Shown here in pieces: positions 1 to 14,066 of a stretch of DNA of 64,000 nt. Source of the DNA: Nautilus pompilius (lineage: Eukaryota > Mollusca > Cephalopoda > Nautilida > Nautilidae). Numbering within the stretch: position 1 is the first letter of the stretch; each line of letters starts with the position of its first letter. The notes under the pieces are model-generated. The model ran no database searches and was not told where the DNA came from. It saw nothing but the letters and a program-made list of their open reading frames with translations. A program made the position numbers and the translations under genes. Location: NCBI GenBank assembly GCA_018389105.1, contig JACATO010002186.1:4106501-4170500 (forward strand). Reading direction: 5' to 3'.

Positions 1-3000
1 TGACCACATTCAAGTATTAGGTAACATGTCATTGCACCTGACCACTTCTTGCTTTGATTGTAGCAAGTTAATCTACTAAATTACATAATCAATGAACTGC
101 CTGCTGGTTATCTGCATCTTTGTTCTCCCTTGGCATGCTTGATACTGTGCGCTTGTCCACGCTAGTTGCTGACGACCAATTACTGGAAACCAAATGTATG
201 TAAGCTGATTCATATGTAAACAATTTTTTTTTTAACATTAGAAAGGCATAAAAATGTGTGACTACACATGAGTTTAGTAACATTTGTAAAGTGGATGGAT
301 GACCATAGCAAGAAAAGCAACAATAGTAAATAAGCTAGAAAAAAAAAAACATCATCCAAGCATACACACAAGTTTTTGCCAACAAGTTAGGCATAAGCAT
401 GTTATCACTGCTAAAGAAAAACTGCATAAAGTGCCAGCCTACATTGCAGAGGGAATTAGCAAACAAGCAGCTGAAAAAGAATCGTGACGTAAAAGAAAAT
501 GATATTTACAAGAAAAAAAATCATAATTCAGATACTGTGCCATTAATAACAAATCTCTGAAGAAAAAAAACAAAACCCATAGATTGCATTAAGAGGAAAT
601 TATCCTTTGTCCCCACAAGAGTATCTCACTAGTTTCTAATAATAATAAAATTTATTTATATATCTTAATTGTGAAAGAAACCAATTTTTTTTTTTTGTTT
701 TTGGTTCTAGCTCAGATTTCTAAAAAAATCTATTAAGTGACTCTGGTTATTTTATCTGTAAACTTATCAAAATAAGTAATACTCAAAAAATCATACATGT
801 AAAAATATTTTGGCCAGCAGTATGCATTCCACAAATGCATTATTAGAACATGGCTTTATCCAAAATTGCTGCCAAAAAGGAAATGGTGATTATTATTTTT
901 TTTTTTTTTTTGAGTTATTAGACCCAGCCTAAATTAATTTTGTATGCAACATTAATCATGCATGGTCTGTACATACAAATTGCAGAAATATCTGCCTGAT
1001 GACTTCACATTCATAATCAAACCTATTGTGACTGAATAATTTCACATAACACAGCATCAAAAAATTCCATTTATACAAGGTTTCCTCCAGTAGTAAAACA
1101 TTTGCATTAATTTTAAAGTACATCAGACATTCATTCATAACAAGCATACAAATTTCAATATATATATATATAGCATGCAATGCTTCTATAATCTTAATAA
1201 AGTAGTAGTACTGTTGTGTATAGATATCTTTACTAATTTACTTTAAAAAAACTATCCTAAAGTAAAAATGTACTTGTTACATGAATAATAATTCTCAGTT
1301 GACATTAGATAGAAACAAAATAATTACATCAAAATCCTAAATATTGGTTAATGGCCTTAGTGACTGCAAAACAGAGAAAATTGAGTTATCAGATCACATA
1401 CTTTTGAATATATTTTCATTCCAAACTCTTGATAATGTTTAATCTACAGCTCAGAGATAGTTAACCAATTTTATTATTATACTAAAATAATATATATAAT
1501 AATGTGATACAAACATAATATTCGGGATATATTTATCAAAAATTAAGAATGAATTTAATTAATTATAAGTTAACTGAGTATTTAAAAAATCTTTTAAATG
1601 TTTAATTATTTAGAAAAAGAAAAAAATTTAAAGTAAATTTGATATCTCCATTTTGTGGTGGTATTGTGCCATTTTCATGCAGGAAAGGTGAGCAGCATTT
1701 CTCCCTGTTCAGTTAAATTATCAACAAGTCAAACACCATTAAATTCAACTTCACTAGACCATCCCTCTATTTAGTGGTTGGAGGAAATAATAAAAATCTG
1801 ATGCAGACAAAATATAAATGTGTGAAAAATACCATGATAAACCAGCTAGATACCAAACTGATCTGCTGGATATGTAAGATCCAAATCATGTCTTTAACCA
1901 GAGTAAGCAAACCCTGTGTTAACATGTTATCCACTTATTTTAACGTCTCAAAATTGTGTCATATCTGTAAAGGTAAAGAAACACATTTTCTAATTCATTA
2001 TTAGTAACAACCTCAAATTGCTATTCTCAGCTGTACAGTTTATTCAGATGAAGAATAAATCTTCCATCTCTAACTATACACTAGATTATCAAGCTTATGT
2101 GGCCTAGATAGTTACATGATTTTAACAGTTTAGTTAGTTCTTTCATGAATCACTTTTAAACAAATTCTCTGACACGCATTCTTACTAGAATTTGGATTTG
2201 CAACCAAAAAGACAAGACTCAAATCTTTCCAAAACTTCATCTACTCATACTTTGGTGGAGTCACCTAGCAAATAAAGAAAATTTTGTAGACGTTGTTTGA
2301 TGTGGCTATCCATGTGAGAAATCTCTGTTATCCCTGTCAATCACTCATCTACCTTTCTTTCCTTCATAGTTTGCTGATCTGACTAAAAATGTTCTTTCAT
2401 ATTCAGATTGTGTAAAAGATGATCTTCTCAAAAAAATTATAATATAAACCTGATTTAAAATTAAAGATACATGGAATTTATCCAAAATATGCTCCTAAAC
2501 TTTTAAAAACTAGGTTTCCTTAAAACAGTAAAAAATTAGGAAAAAAAAAGTTCTAAAACCACAAAAACTTTTTTGTTGCTGTTTAGTAACATTTTTCTTT
2601 TCCAAATCTACTTCCACAATAATTTCTGGAAGTAAACCGTTTAAAGTTTAAAAAAAATTTTTTTCAAGATCCAAAGGAAGTGATGTAGATCTAAGTCAAG
2701 TCTTAAGTACATAAATTTACTTGAAATTGTACATGTAGTACAAAAATTAATTTTCTGCACTTTTATTTCATGGAAATTATGAGATGTAATATATAAATAT
2801 TAAAAAGTACTTACACTGCCTAGCTATACTAAAATTAACACTTCCTCAAACAATGAAATAATCCATTTCACCCACAATCCTTTGAAGCTGTTGGCATAAA
2901 GGTCTAGCTGGAGCAAAATCAAGGTCATTTTAATGATTTAGCCTGAGGATAGATAGCCAATGCAAGTGATCTTTTGCTCTTTACAGTAGTTGTGTGATTG

Positions 3001-3858
3001 GGTAGTCATTCAAATTTTTCATCCATACTAAACCAAAACAAAGAGTTGTAGATGACATGTTCACCATAAACTTGAGTACTATAGCCAGATGGCTCAACAC
3101 TTAGAAAAGCCAATATGCAACAGAAAGAAAAGGGCCCTGCAGATGAGCAAGTCTTTACAGTATTGCTGACCAGTTTTGTTTATGATAAGTCCAGATTTCA
3201 ATGGTTCACTTCCAGTGGTTATACCTGGATAAGGTGAAGGCATAGAGAAAAACTTTACCATACCAGTTTAGAAAGATGATTTAATACTGCAGCCACCCTA
3301 TCAACAAGACATTATCTATATTTAATTTTGATCCTGAGAAGAAAAGCCAGAAGAAATGTAACCTATAAAACAGAAACATTGTCATCAACTTTATGTAAAA
3401 AATGGTTATTCATTTTTTCCTTTTGTTTCAGAATGTTTTCTTGTTTGGCTTAAAACACGAACTTGATAATTATTTGATTCAAATTATTGTATGGTAGTAT
3501 TAATAATTATTTAATTTCATTAAACAGCTTATCAAGTTGTAAAGCAGATCAAAGGTCATTTAAAGTGATTACTAATTACAAACTTAGGTTTTAAAACTTG
3601 TTTACAATAATATACAACAAATAAATAGTTGTAGGTGTTTTGCTACAGAACTCAATGCAATATTTGTAACTGAGTTAGTACTTTTTGTCACAAGCAGAAT
3701 TGTGTGTTATATATCTCAAGATACTGAAAACACATGCATACAAATGGATGGTTGAGAATTTGATGTTTTAATTTTTCAATAAATTTTAAATATGATTTCA
3801 AAAAGTATTTATGAATTAAATTTTTTTCTCTCTCTCTCTCTCTTAATCTTAAAATATA
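1..3858. other. AT-rich sequence without a recognised gene
   Basis: A and T homopolymer runs and short TA runs; no coding signal that I can support. A minus-strand stretch at 2,281-2,340 reads SHMDSHIKQRLQNFLYLLGD but is flanked by stops. It should belong to TRIT1 intron 3 or lie downstream of TRIT1. Confidence 0.5.
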
Positions 3859-3866
3859 CTCTAATA

Positions 3867-5778
3867 CAGTGGCCTTCAACCTTTTTATGTACAAGATCAC
3901 TTTTTAACTTGTGCAGTCCAAAATCTACCACCTTTAAGAAAATGTAGAATAAACGTTTTGCAATGTAGTTATTTTCATATCAACACAACTTTGTTGATCA
4001 AGATCAAACACCCAACTGAATTTGGTAGCTAAACCACCAATGTCTACTTCAAGGAATGTATTTCTATCAAATTTAATTCCTGAAATCACCTGTTAAATTC
4101 CACTGCTAATTTGTTAACATTTTCTGGGTGGAACCATTTTTCTTTGTCTTTGATTTTTTCTAGTATTCTCTCCAGACTGGGGAGGTGCTGCAGCATTTTA
4201 TTCTTTAATTGGGAGGACCAGACTCAGTTATAATTTGAACATATTCACACCACAGATCACACATGCTAAGTTTCTGCCATTTCCTTGCAGTTTGCAATTC
4301 AACTCATTCAGTTTTCATGTTACGTCCATAAGAAACCTGAAGTCTAGCCACCTGCATACTTCATTCCTTGATTTAAGAATATTGACGATTTCAGGCTTCA
4401 GATCTAAAAATCTTTGCAGGACTTTCCCTCAACCACCTCACATCGGCATAGAGGATTAGTTCACCATAGGCACCATTTAAACAAGTGGTGCTGCAGGGTT
4501 CTTGCTCAAATTGAGTTTACAATCCTGACAACAAATTTCATTACATGAGAAAAGTTCAAAACTTTACTCACTAATACTTGCTGGTGGATTATACACTGGT
4601 AATTGATTTAAAAAAGGAGAAAATTAGGACAATCTCTTTCAGCAAAATGCAACAAAGCCCACATTTGCACCAAGCATGTCTGGTGCACCATCAGTTGTGA
4701 TGGAAACCAGTTTCTTGATTGGAATGTTTTTCTCAAACATGTACCCTTTGAATTCATTGTAGATATCCTCACCTCTTCTTCTCTCTATAAGAGGCAAAAG
4801 GGCGAGAAGATCCTCCTTTGTTGTCGTGTTCTAAAAAACCATAATCACAAAAACAATCAGCTGGGCTGTCAGTCTTGTCGATGGATTCATGAAACTGCAT
4901 TGATAAGCATACACAGTCCTCCAATTCATGCTGAAAGACATCTTTGGAAAAAGATTCCATTCATCTTACTAAAGTGGAAGCACCAAATGACATTTTAGAT
5001 TGCCATCATTATTTTTTTGTTTTTAAAGTCTTTGAATAAAGAGTCAACAATCACAATCATTGGTTCTTTAATTACTTCACTATCCGTGAATGGTGTGTGT
5101 TTGTCAGCAGATCCCACATGCAAATTGATGCATTAGTGCAGATCTTACCTTTTGCTACTGATTTAGAAAAAAAATGACTGTTGAGCTTAAAAGTCTTTAG
5201 TTCATTAACTTTCTTGTACGAGGCTTGCTGTCCAACAGAAAACTATCCTTGAACTTACCATGCATCATTGTGTAGTCTAATTCCAAATTCCCCCTTTTAC
5301 TTATTGATATGCTTTTATGGCATATATGGCATATACTCTTATCTTTAATAGTTGTAAAAAGGTTAATTTTCTTATTCTGCATCAAAGTTGTAAATTTTCA
5401 ATTTCTTTTTAGATAGTCCAGATTCGCCACTTACATTATCGCTAAGCTGGACAGGCATGTAAGCAAAATGGTATTTAATCAGATTAACACCAATGACACC
5501 ATTACCATTTGTTGCACTTGCAACAAATCATGTGTGCTGTTTTAACTGTGGATATGAAAGCCATCATGTGTAAACTTTTTTAATATTGAAAACAATAATT
5601 TAACTTTTTAAAACTGAAAATCTAATTTTAGATAGCTGATCAGAACAAGCATACTGGCATCCAGGACTGCTGTTGGTGCGTGGCAGTCAAAGCAGAGAGA
5701 ACATGGTGATGTAGGCTAGCGCTCATGATGTATCAAATTACGTAAGCTTCTACAACTTTCAACTGTTAGAGACCACTG
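3867..5778 (-). mobile_element. hAT element, GTF2IRD2/ZBED5-like, decayed
   Basis: A 1,912-bp element bounded by an exact 8-bp target duplication, ctctaata (3,859-3,866 and 5,779-5,786), the hAT hallmark. Terminal inverted repeats start CAGTGG (cagtggccttcaacc left, cagtggtctctaac inverted right). The minus strand carries remnants of the transposase: a zinc-finger-like CHICHKSISIS segment near 5,310; EDCVCLSMQFHESIDKTDS near 4,900; GEDIYNEFKGYMFEKNIPIK then SITTDGAPDMLGAN near 4,700; and LNELNCKLQGNGRNL near 4,280. These follow the order of ZBED5/FAM200/GTF2IRD2-type hAT proteins. Many stops and shifts show it is dead. Confidence 0.85.
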
Positions 5779-6039
5779 CTCTAATAGAATATAATTCTTT
5801 GCTTTGATATTACTGTCAGAAATAAATATTTAATATTTTTCCATCTCAACTTTCTTTAAAATAAAAACAAAACATTAAAAATAGGAAAGAAAGTTAATTA
5901 ACAAATCTAAAACAAAAGAAATGCTACGACTGACTAAAATTCCAAACTTGAATAATACTAATACACATGCAACCAAATACAAAACATTGTAAACTCATTT
6001 TCACTTATTATCTACCTCAGACATCTGAATTATATTTAA

Positions 6040-6680
6040 CACGCTCCTCACGAGCCAGGTGGTCACTTTCTTGTTGGTACAAAAAGCCCATGTCATTGTG
6101 GAAAAATAGATTTCCTTTTTATTTTTTGACTGAGAATTTCTGTGGGTGGAGAGAAGCCATTTGTTGACCTCTATTTTATTCTCAGTGCATCATATGAGAA
6201 ATTATTGAAAAACCACTTCCCCAACTTTGTAGGTAGAAACTTTTGAAGAGTTAATAATGTCTAGTAATAAAAGTAATACCTTGAATTACCATGCGATTAG
6301 TCCCTGCTGCAGCTGACGACGTTCAGGGAAGACAGGCAGATGAGCAGCTTTCCTACCAAATGGTAAAGTTAAAAGCTTTATTAGTTTGGTGAAGCAGAAG
6401 CACAGGCGGCGGCACACGGCAGTAAGTCAGAATGGATCACGTGTGCTGCCTGCTTCACGTGTTGTATTGCCTCAGGACTATATCTGCATACTTTAGTATA
6501 CATTTGTACTGTGTAGTACTGAAAACTCAAATGCCTTTAACCTTTTCAATTTTCGTTCAGGAAGACGTTTTGAAATCTGTTTGATGTGATAAGTTCAAAT
6601 ATCACCACTTCAGATGTTTCCACAATGTTCTAGGGAATGTCAACAACCCCTGGCTCCTGAAAAGGGAGGGGGGGGGATAA
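6040..6680 (+). mobile_element. TTAA-flanked MITE, copy A
   Basis: The left end is TTAA|CACGCTCCTCACGAGCCAGG (TTAA at 6,036-6,039). It aligns over its length with copy B at 57,862-58,509 (shared cacgagccaggtggtcac, gaagccatttgttgacctc, atggatcacgtgtgctgcc). The right end has decayed: ggctcctga is followed by a G-rich run instead of ggggcgtg. No coding capacity is evident, so it is non-autonomous; TTAA targeting suggests piggyBac or Kolobok. Confidence 0.75.
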
Positions 6681-8754
6681 AAATTAGAAAATTAATTTTT
6701 AGTGACATTCAGCTTCACTTAGACGTTTGTACAGATCCATATGAAAAGAGTAGCTTGCCTAATGCATGTTGAATACAGTAGCACAACACTGACATCAATG
6801 CTATGTGAGCTATACATCTATAAAGATATCTCTTATGGATATTGCTCTGAGTAATGGAAAATGCCATGCCCAGTTTATGCAACATTTCAGAAACTGAAAG
6901 TAAACTCATGTGATAGTTAAAGATAATAAAACTCATCTACTATCCCTTTGTTGTCATGATGTAAAAAAGCACCCTCATAGACGAAATTGTTAGCAAAATT
7001 TTATCACTGGCAGACGAGTAAATTTATGTGCCTAATATAAAACACTAAGTACAGACTCTATATGGTTAAATGAGCCCCCCCCCCCAACAGATGCACACTA
7101 CCTTTAAATCTGAAAATAAGTGAGATAAGTGCTTAGTAATAGAACTTTGACTCTACAGTGGTACTTGTATATAGTAAACATTAGTAATCTTCTCATTTTT
7201 TAATTTCCATTTCAATAGGATTATTGCTAAAACATTTCCAGGATCTGTTGATTGGAACCTCTATTAAAACTGTTGTTGCAGGCTTTTAATTTTTTTTTTG
7301 AAAATTCATTCATTTTTAGTGTACTTTTCTTAAATATTATATCAAATTGTTATTATAGACTGTACATGAGATATACTTGCTAATAGCATCTAAAGTTTTA
7401 CTGAAATGTACATCCTCCAGAGGTCTTTAGAAGAAAAAATGAATAGGTAGGTAGAGAGATACAATAGTTTGTTTGTTTGTTGAGAGGAAGCCATCTTAAT
7501 AAAAAATTTCTACTTTAGATGATATTGTTATTTGTATTTATAGTTAGTTATTTGTGCGAATTTAGCTTATGTAACAAAATAGCTTTCAATCTTTATTAAT
7601 GAAATTATAATTATTAGTAATTTTTTTAAAGCTATGGCAATAACAGAATGAGAATATTAGCATATCTTTTTGGACTGTCAAGGAAAATAATTATCTAAAT
7701 CCAGAACAAAACAGGTTAGTTATTAGCCTTAGCATATCAAAAAAACTAAAATTGAAAAAAAATATATATATATCATAAAATACATTTTACCTTTGAATAG
7801 GTATACTATTATAAATAACATTTTGTAACAAAAATGTTGAGAAGCAATATATAACTCGATCAAAGAATAATATCTCCTTCGGCTAATATTCCCACCCTTT
7901 TTGTTTTTGTTTTCTTTTTCAGGAAGATGTAGCAAATGATAAATTCAATGGCTGCTATGTTTAGTGGAAAAACTGGGTGGTTAAGAAATTCTGTTATAAT
8001 CTCCACATACCAACCAGTGACCTCCTCACCTTTCCCATATCCTTATCATTGATCAGTTCCATAAAACTGTTAAGCTGAAGGGTCCACAGAATAAAATACA
8101 TATTAAACAGATACTGGAGTTAGTTAGTAGATTTATGATGGACCACTTCCTCTCCAATCTGCTTCTAGATGGCTCCAATTAAAGACACTCTACAAATTCC
8201 CCAGCTATTTGCAATTGTGTCATATTTGCATTTGTATAAGACTACCCTTAGTTGATGGCCCCTTGCTATGTGGATGAGTGAACAGGTCTAGCCACTAATC
8301 AAATTCTAAGTTGCTAAGGTCCCCAGTACATTAAACACCTAGAAACATCTTGAAACGAAGCCAACTAGCTTGTTTAAATGTACCATAATGTTGATATCCA
8401 TCAAGGTGTCTGTGCCAATAATTTCTAAAGATACAGAAGACTCTTGCAAATTCTAATGATAAAAAAATTTTAATTTAGGGAAGATAAATAAAAATGGTTC
8501 AACTTAATAAAATGAAAGATTTATCTGTGTCAAATGAATGATGAAAACAAGTTAACACAGTACAGTAGATAATTAAAAATATTCATCAGTTAAAATCAGA
8601 CAATAATAAATTCAAATAACAAACATTAAAGAACTAGTGCTTTGTAAAATTTTACCTAGACTTAGTCTACACAGTAAAAGTACATTTAACTGAATTGCTT
8701 GGAAACTAACCAACTTTGGATAACTGAAAAATTCAGATGTCTGGACACAATCCC

Positions 8755-9054
8755 CTAGGATAAGGTTATTTCTTCACAATTTGCTTTGAATACTGTCTTT
8801 CTTTCTATTATTCCTTTATTCTTTTTAGTATCAGCATAAAACTTGAACAGTTTATCTTTCTGTGCCAGAATATCATGCACAATGTGTGTGCCAATATTTA
8901 ATTCATTCATGATAAGTTTGCAACACTCAAGTTCTACTTGGTAAATAATATTTACCCTTTGCTGTATATTAAATACAAAACGCTTACATTTCTTATCCCT
9001 AGTGTCTATAGTAACAAAATCTTCTGTAAAAAATGGCAACAGCATTGCAAACAA
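8755..9054 (-). pseudogene. Tigger/jerky-type (CENP-B-like) transposase N-terminal fragment
   Basis: A 99-codon open frame with KRFVFNIQQRVNIIYQVE, IGTHIVHDILAQKDKLFKFY and an IIERKT tail. This is the layout of the CENP-B N-terminal helix-turn-helix in Tigger and jerky-like transposases (family: K.xLxIxxKxxII, GxxTIYDIKKQKDKLxKFY, K.RKT). No second DNA-binding domain or DDE region was recognised beside it, and no terminal repeats. A dead fragment. Confidence 0.6.
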
Positions 9055-12000
9055 TCAAAATGACAATCCAAAATTATTTTCCAGAGGGAAATATATAGAT
9101 GAAGCATAGAATGAAAAATGTTACTTCACTCAGATGTTTGGGTTTAGAATCAATTGAGAGTATGAGCAAATTCAGATAATCAGATTTGTCAGATATTTCT
9201 TGTTAGGATAAGTTGTCTTTTACTGTATTCATTTCTGGTCATATTTCAAAAGCTGCAAACTTTTAATTTACCAAATGCTGAATGCATAAAAAATTGTCTA
9301 GAACCTTTACTATTCCAATAAATCTTACCTTCCCACTACACACACTCTTTTAAAAATTGTGGTCAGTAAACAAATAAAGTGAACGATAGGTCCGATAACC
9401 AACACTTAATACTCAGTTAACCCTGCGCAAACTTTACCCATGTAAATGCAGCCTTCACAAACTATTACTAAATTGTAAATGCTGCACTTCATACAGAGTA
9501 TTAGTTTTCACAAAAGAAAATAGTATTAATCCCAACAAGTATCTGCATCAATAATAATAATGAGCTGTAAACTCTGGTTAACCTTGAGAAGAAAATGAAA
9601 AAACAAAACAAAATCTATGAAGCACAGAAACCATACCATAGGAACCCCAACTAGAACCTAGTTTTCATCTGTCAGAGAAGCTTATTTCTTGCCCTTAGCC
9701 CACTGTATTTATTTTTCTTAGACTTCCAGTTCATTCAAATATCTGAAAAATCTGCCACTAAGTAAGGTTTGTTTGTGGAACCTGATTCTGGCCTTAACCC
9801 CAACATTAGGCCAAACAGGTGCTCCTTTCTCAGTTTTACATTTAGCTGCTACTTCAAAAAAAAAAAAAAAAAAACTATCATCACATGTGTACCAACAGGT
9901 AACAGAAAGTTTGTATGAAGCCAAAGAACTAATAATCCTGCATATACATTTTGTAAATTTGCTTAAAGGGTTACTTGTATGTATCTTGGATACACCAAAT
10001 GAACACATGCTATCAGTTGTTAATCTCTCCAATTCAATGAGTCTTTTGAGGGATCAACACACTTATGTTTTATTTTTCTAGTTAAGAAATAATTTACTAT
10101 TATAGTTTTAATCAAAAAGTTAGAGAAGAAGAAACTATGGGTATTTTTCTGTTTTCTAAATTTGCTAGCAACATCAAAAAGCAGTCAAACTCTCACAATG
10201 ATAACCTTATCACTTTTCCCCACAAAAACATTCTAAAATAATATTTACGTCATAAGGAAATATTAGATCATATCACTCTAATAATCAAAATAAACAACCT
10301 TGGCAGAAAAATTTTAGGCTCTATGCAATACACTGATAGCTTGCATCACAACTTACATTTTTCATATAAAAAGTCATTTACTGATGATCTTCAGTGTATC
10401 TTACCCAGTGATGGCATTAGAACAGCAAACAACACAAACATGATAGTCAGTTACAATTTCTACAGTACATGTCTTAGTTATTTTTTTATAAACACGTGAT
10501 ATTTTGTCATCAATTACTATTTTTTTCTGTTAAGAATTATGGACCAATTATATAATCCAACTGATGCTGATCTTAAAGAAAAGTGTTAAGGTGAAAACTA
10601 TAAAGATAAGTAATACTATTTTAAAAATAAGAAATAAAGTTATTAATTTTAAGAGCTATTTCTACTGAATGTATTACTTAGATTCAGATGATTTATAATG
10701 GGTGCTTGGCAAATGTAATATTCATAATAAAAACTAGTATAAAATGACTACCAAACAAACTGGAACTCAAACAATGACAGATATCAGGTTTTAAAAAAAA
10801 TTATCCCACACATATTGAAATAACCCTTCAATCTTCAAAATATCAATTTCTAGTTAAGTTATAAAGAAGAGTTTTTAAATATATACATCAAATTCAATTT
10901 CACTTTATTATTATATCAAAATGTAAATATATTTATGTAAAATGATTTTAAGAGTTTATTTTGATATGGGGGAGTAGAGTTTTTAAATAAAGGTTTAACA
11001 TTTTTTAATGGTTTATTCATTCTTCTGATTTTGACTTTCTCATCAGGTGAGTACTTAGGCTATGTTCACATGTCAATAAGCAATCATCAATTTTTTTTTT
11101 TTAAAAGATGCCATCCTTCAACAATTTTTATAGATATCTATAGGTATACCTCAAAATAGTCTCAACAACACAAGGAATTTTAAAAGCACCAGTGCCATGA
11201 ACATAATTATGAGTAAAAACTTGATGACAAATGAAAAAAAAAAAAAAAGTTTTGGCATTTTTTTAAACTAACGTAAAAAATGAAAATCATCAATGTGAAA
11301 GTAGGTACAATAAAGCAACCTATTGTTTGTGAACATGGCAGAAGATTCACTAGAATGATTAAAAGTTTTGATAGTTTTTGCTTTTGAGAAAGACTAAAAG
11401 ACTAGGATGACACAGTTTAAATTAACATTGTTTAAGAAATGATTTCATTGCGAAATATTTTTATTTTGTAGATAAAGATGTGGTCATCCCTATAATAAAT
11501 AATCAGACTATATTAAATGTTGAAAAATCTTTCAGTAGTCAGGTCATACATGCTTGAAATTTCTTATTAAGCAAGTGGTAGAAAAGACCAAATGTATTAA
11601 CTGCTTTATACCCATTTTAAGGCAAAAGAACAGATAGATCTATTTTAAAACTTCTTTGCTCCATCTTTATCTATTTTTTTAAAAATTTTGCAACGTGCAA
11701 AAATGAAATATATTGACTGATAGCATATAGAGGCATGAAATATTCAAGAATTTCACAAAGTCTATTCTCTGGAAAACAGTAATAATTGTATGTGGACCAT
11801 TAAAATAAAGTTATTATTAAAAACTTTTTCTTTTTCTTTTTTTTACATCATCTCTGTTACAAAAACAAAGCAGCAGCAGACAGATGATAATTTTAGAAAA
11901 GCAAGTAATTTTCATTAGCATTTGTTTGTGCGTTACTATAAGTTTCATCATTGAAGGGAATTAAACTTTCCTGGCTTAAAAGTTAAATTATAATAAGGAC

Positions 12001-13430
12001 TTAGCCATTGTAAGGGTTATAATTTGCTTCCCTCATAATTTTCCTTTTACAAATTAACTAAACAGACAATTTAATTTATGCAACATAAGAGTCAAAAGTA
12101 GCAGCAGTAAGTATTATTACTTCCCAATATCGTACCACTGATACTTAAATGGTAAAACGCTAAAATCAAAGCTTTTCTGAAAAAACTAAATTTCTTAGTA
12201 AAAACTATGACATCCATCTTTGTAACAGAATATTTATAGTAGTATTTCTTTAAATTTTCTGTCAAAAATAATCACTTTCCTACCAATCATTGCTATTTTT
12301 AAAATCTCGTTTGACCTGAACTTATTTTAATAGTACTTAATTTTTTTTATATCTTTTCTAACTTCTTGTTCTTTTTTTCTCCCAGAAATATGCCATTGGA
12401 TAACCAAGAGACATTCACTCAAAAAGAGCCAAAGATAAAAGACAGGTTTAGTCAAAAGAAAGACAAGTAGGAGAAAAAAAAAATCAGCTAGCTTCATTGT
12501 TTCTGGAATCATCATCTTATTAATCTAGCCAAACTGTGCAAAAGACAGTAAGTGGGTGCTCTCACCTGTTCCAATCTCAAATGAAATAAAATGTTGCCGT
12601 CAGATATTTAAAAGGTGCTGGACTAACATTCACTAAACAATCTACATAAGTGAAAATCCAGGTAGAGATTTTTATTTAAATGATGAGATCTCCTGAGAAG
12701 CTCCAAGAAAGAGAATCATATAATTATTTGCAATAAAAACAACAATGGGAGAAAAACTAGATAAACTCTACAGGTATGCTATATGCTGTTGTCACCAAAT
12801 GAAGATTATAAGCTTTTTCATAAAGAGTGCCAAGATAAAGGAGGCCTGAATAAATTGTGATCTATGGTCAAAATCATTGAAGGTTTTTGACAGCATCCCA
12901 TGCAGTGTGTATGTATGAAGAAAATTTGCAGCTGCTTCTGACAGGATAGAAAGTAGCCATAAGGCTGTCTACTGAATTGAAACACTTCATAGGATTACAT
13001 GTGCTCACTACTACCACAGTAAAAAGAGATTTGCACTAGATTCCTCATCAGAGGACAAACTTATTGAGTATTATTAGTAGTAAATATGGTAATTGCAAGC
13101 AATTTGTCATAAATTTTTTTTGAACTGATAGAAAGTGCAATCATTCCTAAACCATGTGTACTTTAAATGGAGGCAATTATTACAAGCAGAAAAAAGTAAA
13201 ATCTAAAGAAAAAGGTACAGAAATATTATTATAAAGTTTTTTGAAAATGACCATACCTGATGTTGAGTACATAATGAATATAAATTAGTGTTTCAGAAAT
13301 TCGCTGGGGAGAAGCTAAATTTTCCCTTTCTCTACATGTCCAAAGATAGAAAACAAATACTGTTAACCAAGGAAAAAAAAAATTTCTTGCACTAAAAATT
13401 TCAAATTCATCTGAATTCATTCTCCACACG
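9055..13430. other. AT-rich sequence without a recognised gene
   Basis: Only A/T homopolymers (for example an A run at about 9,857-9,874) and chance open frames. Nothing supported. Confidence 0.5.
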
Positions 13431-13432
13431 TA

Positions 13433-14066
13433 CAAGGGTGTTTCAGAAAATAAAAGTAATATTTACATCAGTGCTTTCTGTGTGTGACAAAGAATGCCAT
13501 GATGCCAAGCAGCATTGATGTATGAGTACTTAAATGCACCCTCTTTATGTGTTGTGTACTCATGGCTCTAGTGAGCAAGCAAACAACATGGCCACACAGT
13601 TATCAGTATGCACCAGAAAAAGGCAATGTTCTCTCATTCATTTTCTGTGGGCCAAAGGTGTTCTGCTAAATGAAATCCATCAGAGAATGTTGGCATAATA
13701 GGGAGAGAACTGTATGGCATAAAGAGAGTGGACAGATTTAAAAATGACTAAACATTAGTAGTAGATGAAGATCAATTAGGATGCTCCAGTAGTGCCACAT
13801 GTTGCAACATGACAATGTGAGAAAACAGTGCTTTAATGACTAACAATACTTTGAACCTCTACCACATTCTCCATGCAGTCTAAATCTTGCCCCATCTGAT
13901 TTTCACCTCTTTATACCCCACTCAAAGATTGAAGATCTGTCAGTGATCCTGAGGTCCAACAGACAATGCAATTATGGCTTTACAAAGATGCTATCAAGAA
14001 ATTTAAGTCAATGGACTATGGTCACTTGTTTCATTTATGAATTGCCTTACTTTCTAAAACATATAT
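13433..14066 (+). pseudogene. Decayed mariner element
   Basis: Flanked on the left by TA and starting caagggtgtttcagaaaata; a matching inverted sequence (tgttttagaaagtaag) lies at about 14,050-14,066. On the plus strand MLQHDNVRKQCFND and, in the same frame after one stop, LPHSPCSLNLAPSDFHLF correspond to mariner LQHDNARPH and PPYSPDLAPSDFHLF. The last Asp-Leu of the YSPDLAP motif is now Asn-Leu. About half of the usual 1.3 kb remains. The right boundary is approximate. Confidence 0.68.

Noticed and set aside
2281-2340. Minus-strand SHMDSHIKQRL, resembling the C-terminal zinc finger region of TRIT1
   Set aside because: The cysteine pairs of the finger are absent, stops lie on both sides, and there are no supporting splice sites.
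9718-10081. Overlapping open frames on both strands of about 100 codons
   Set aside because: Both run through an A homopolymer (poly-Lys or poly-Phe) and show no family match.
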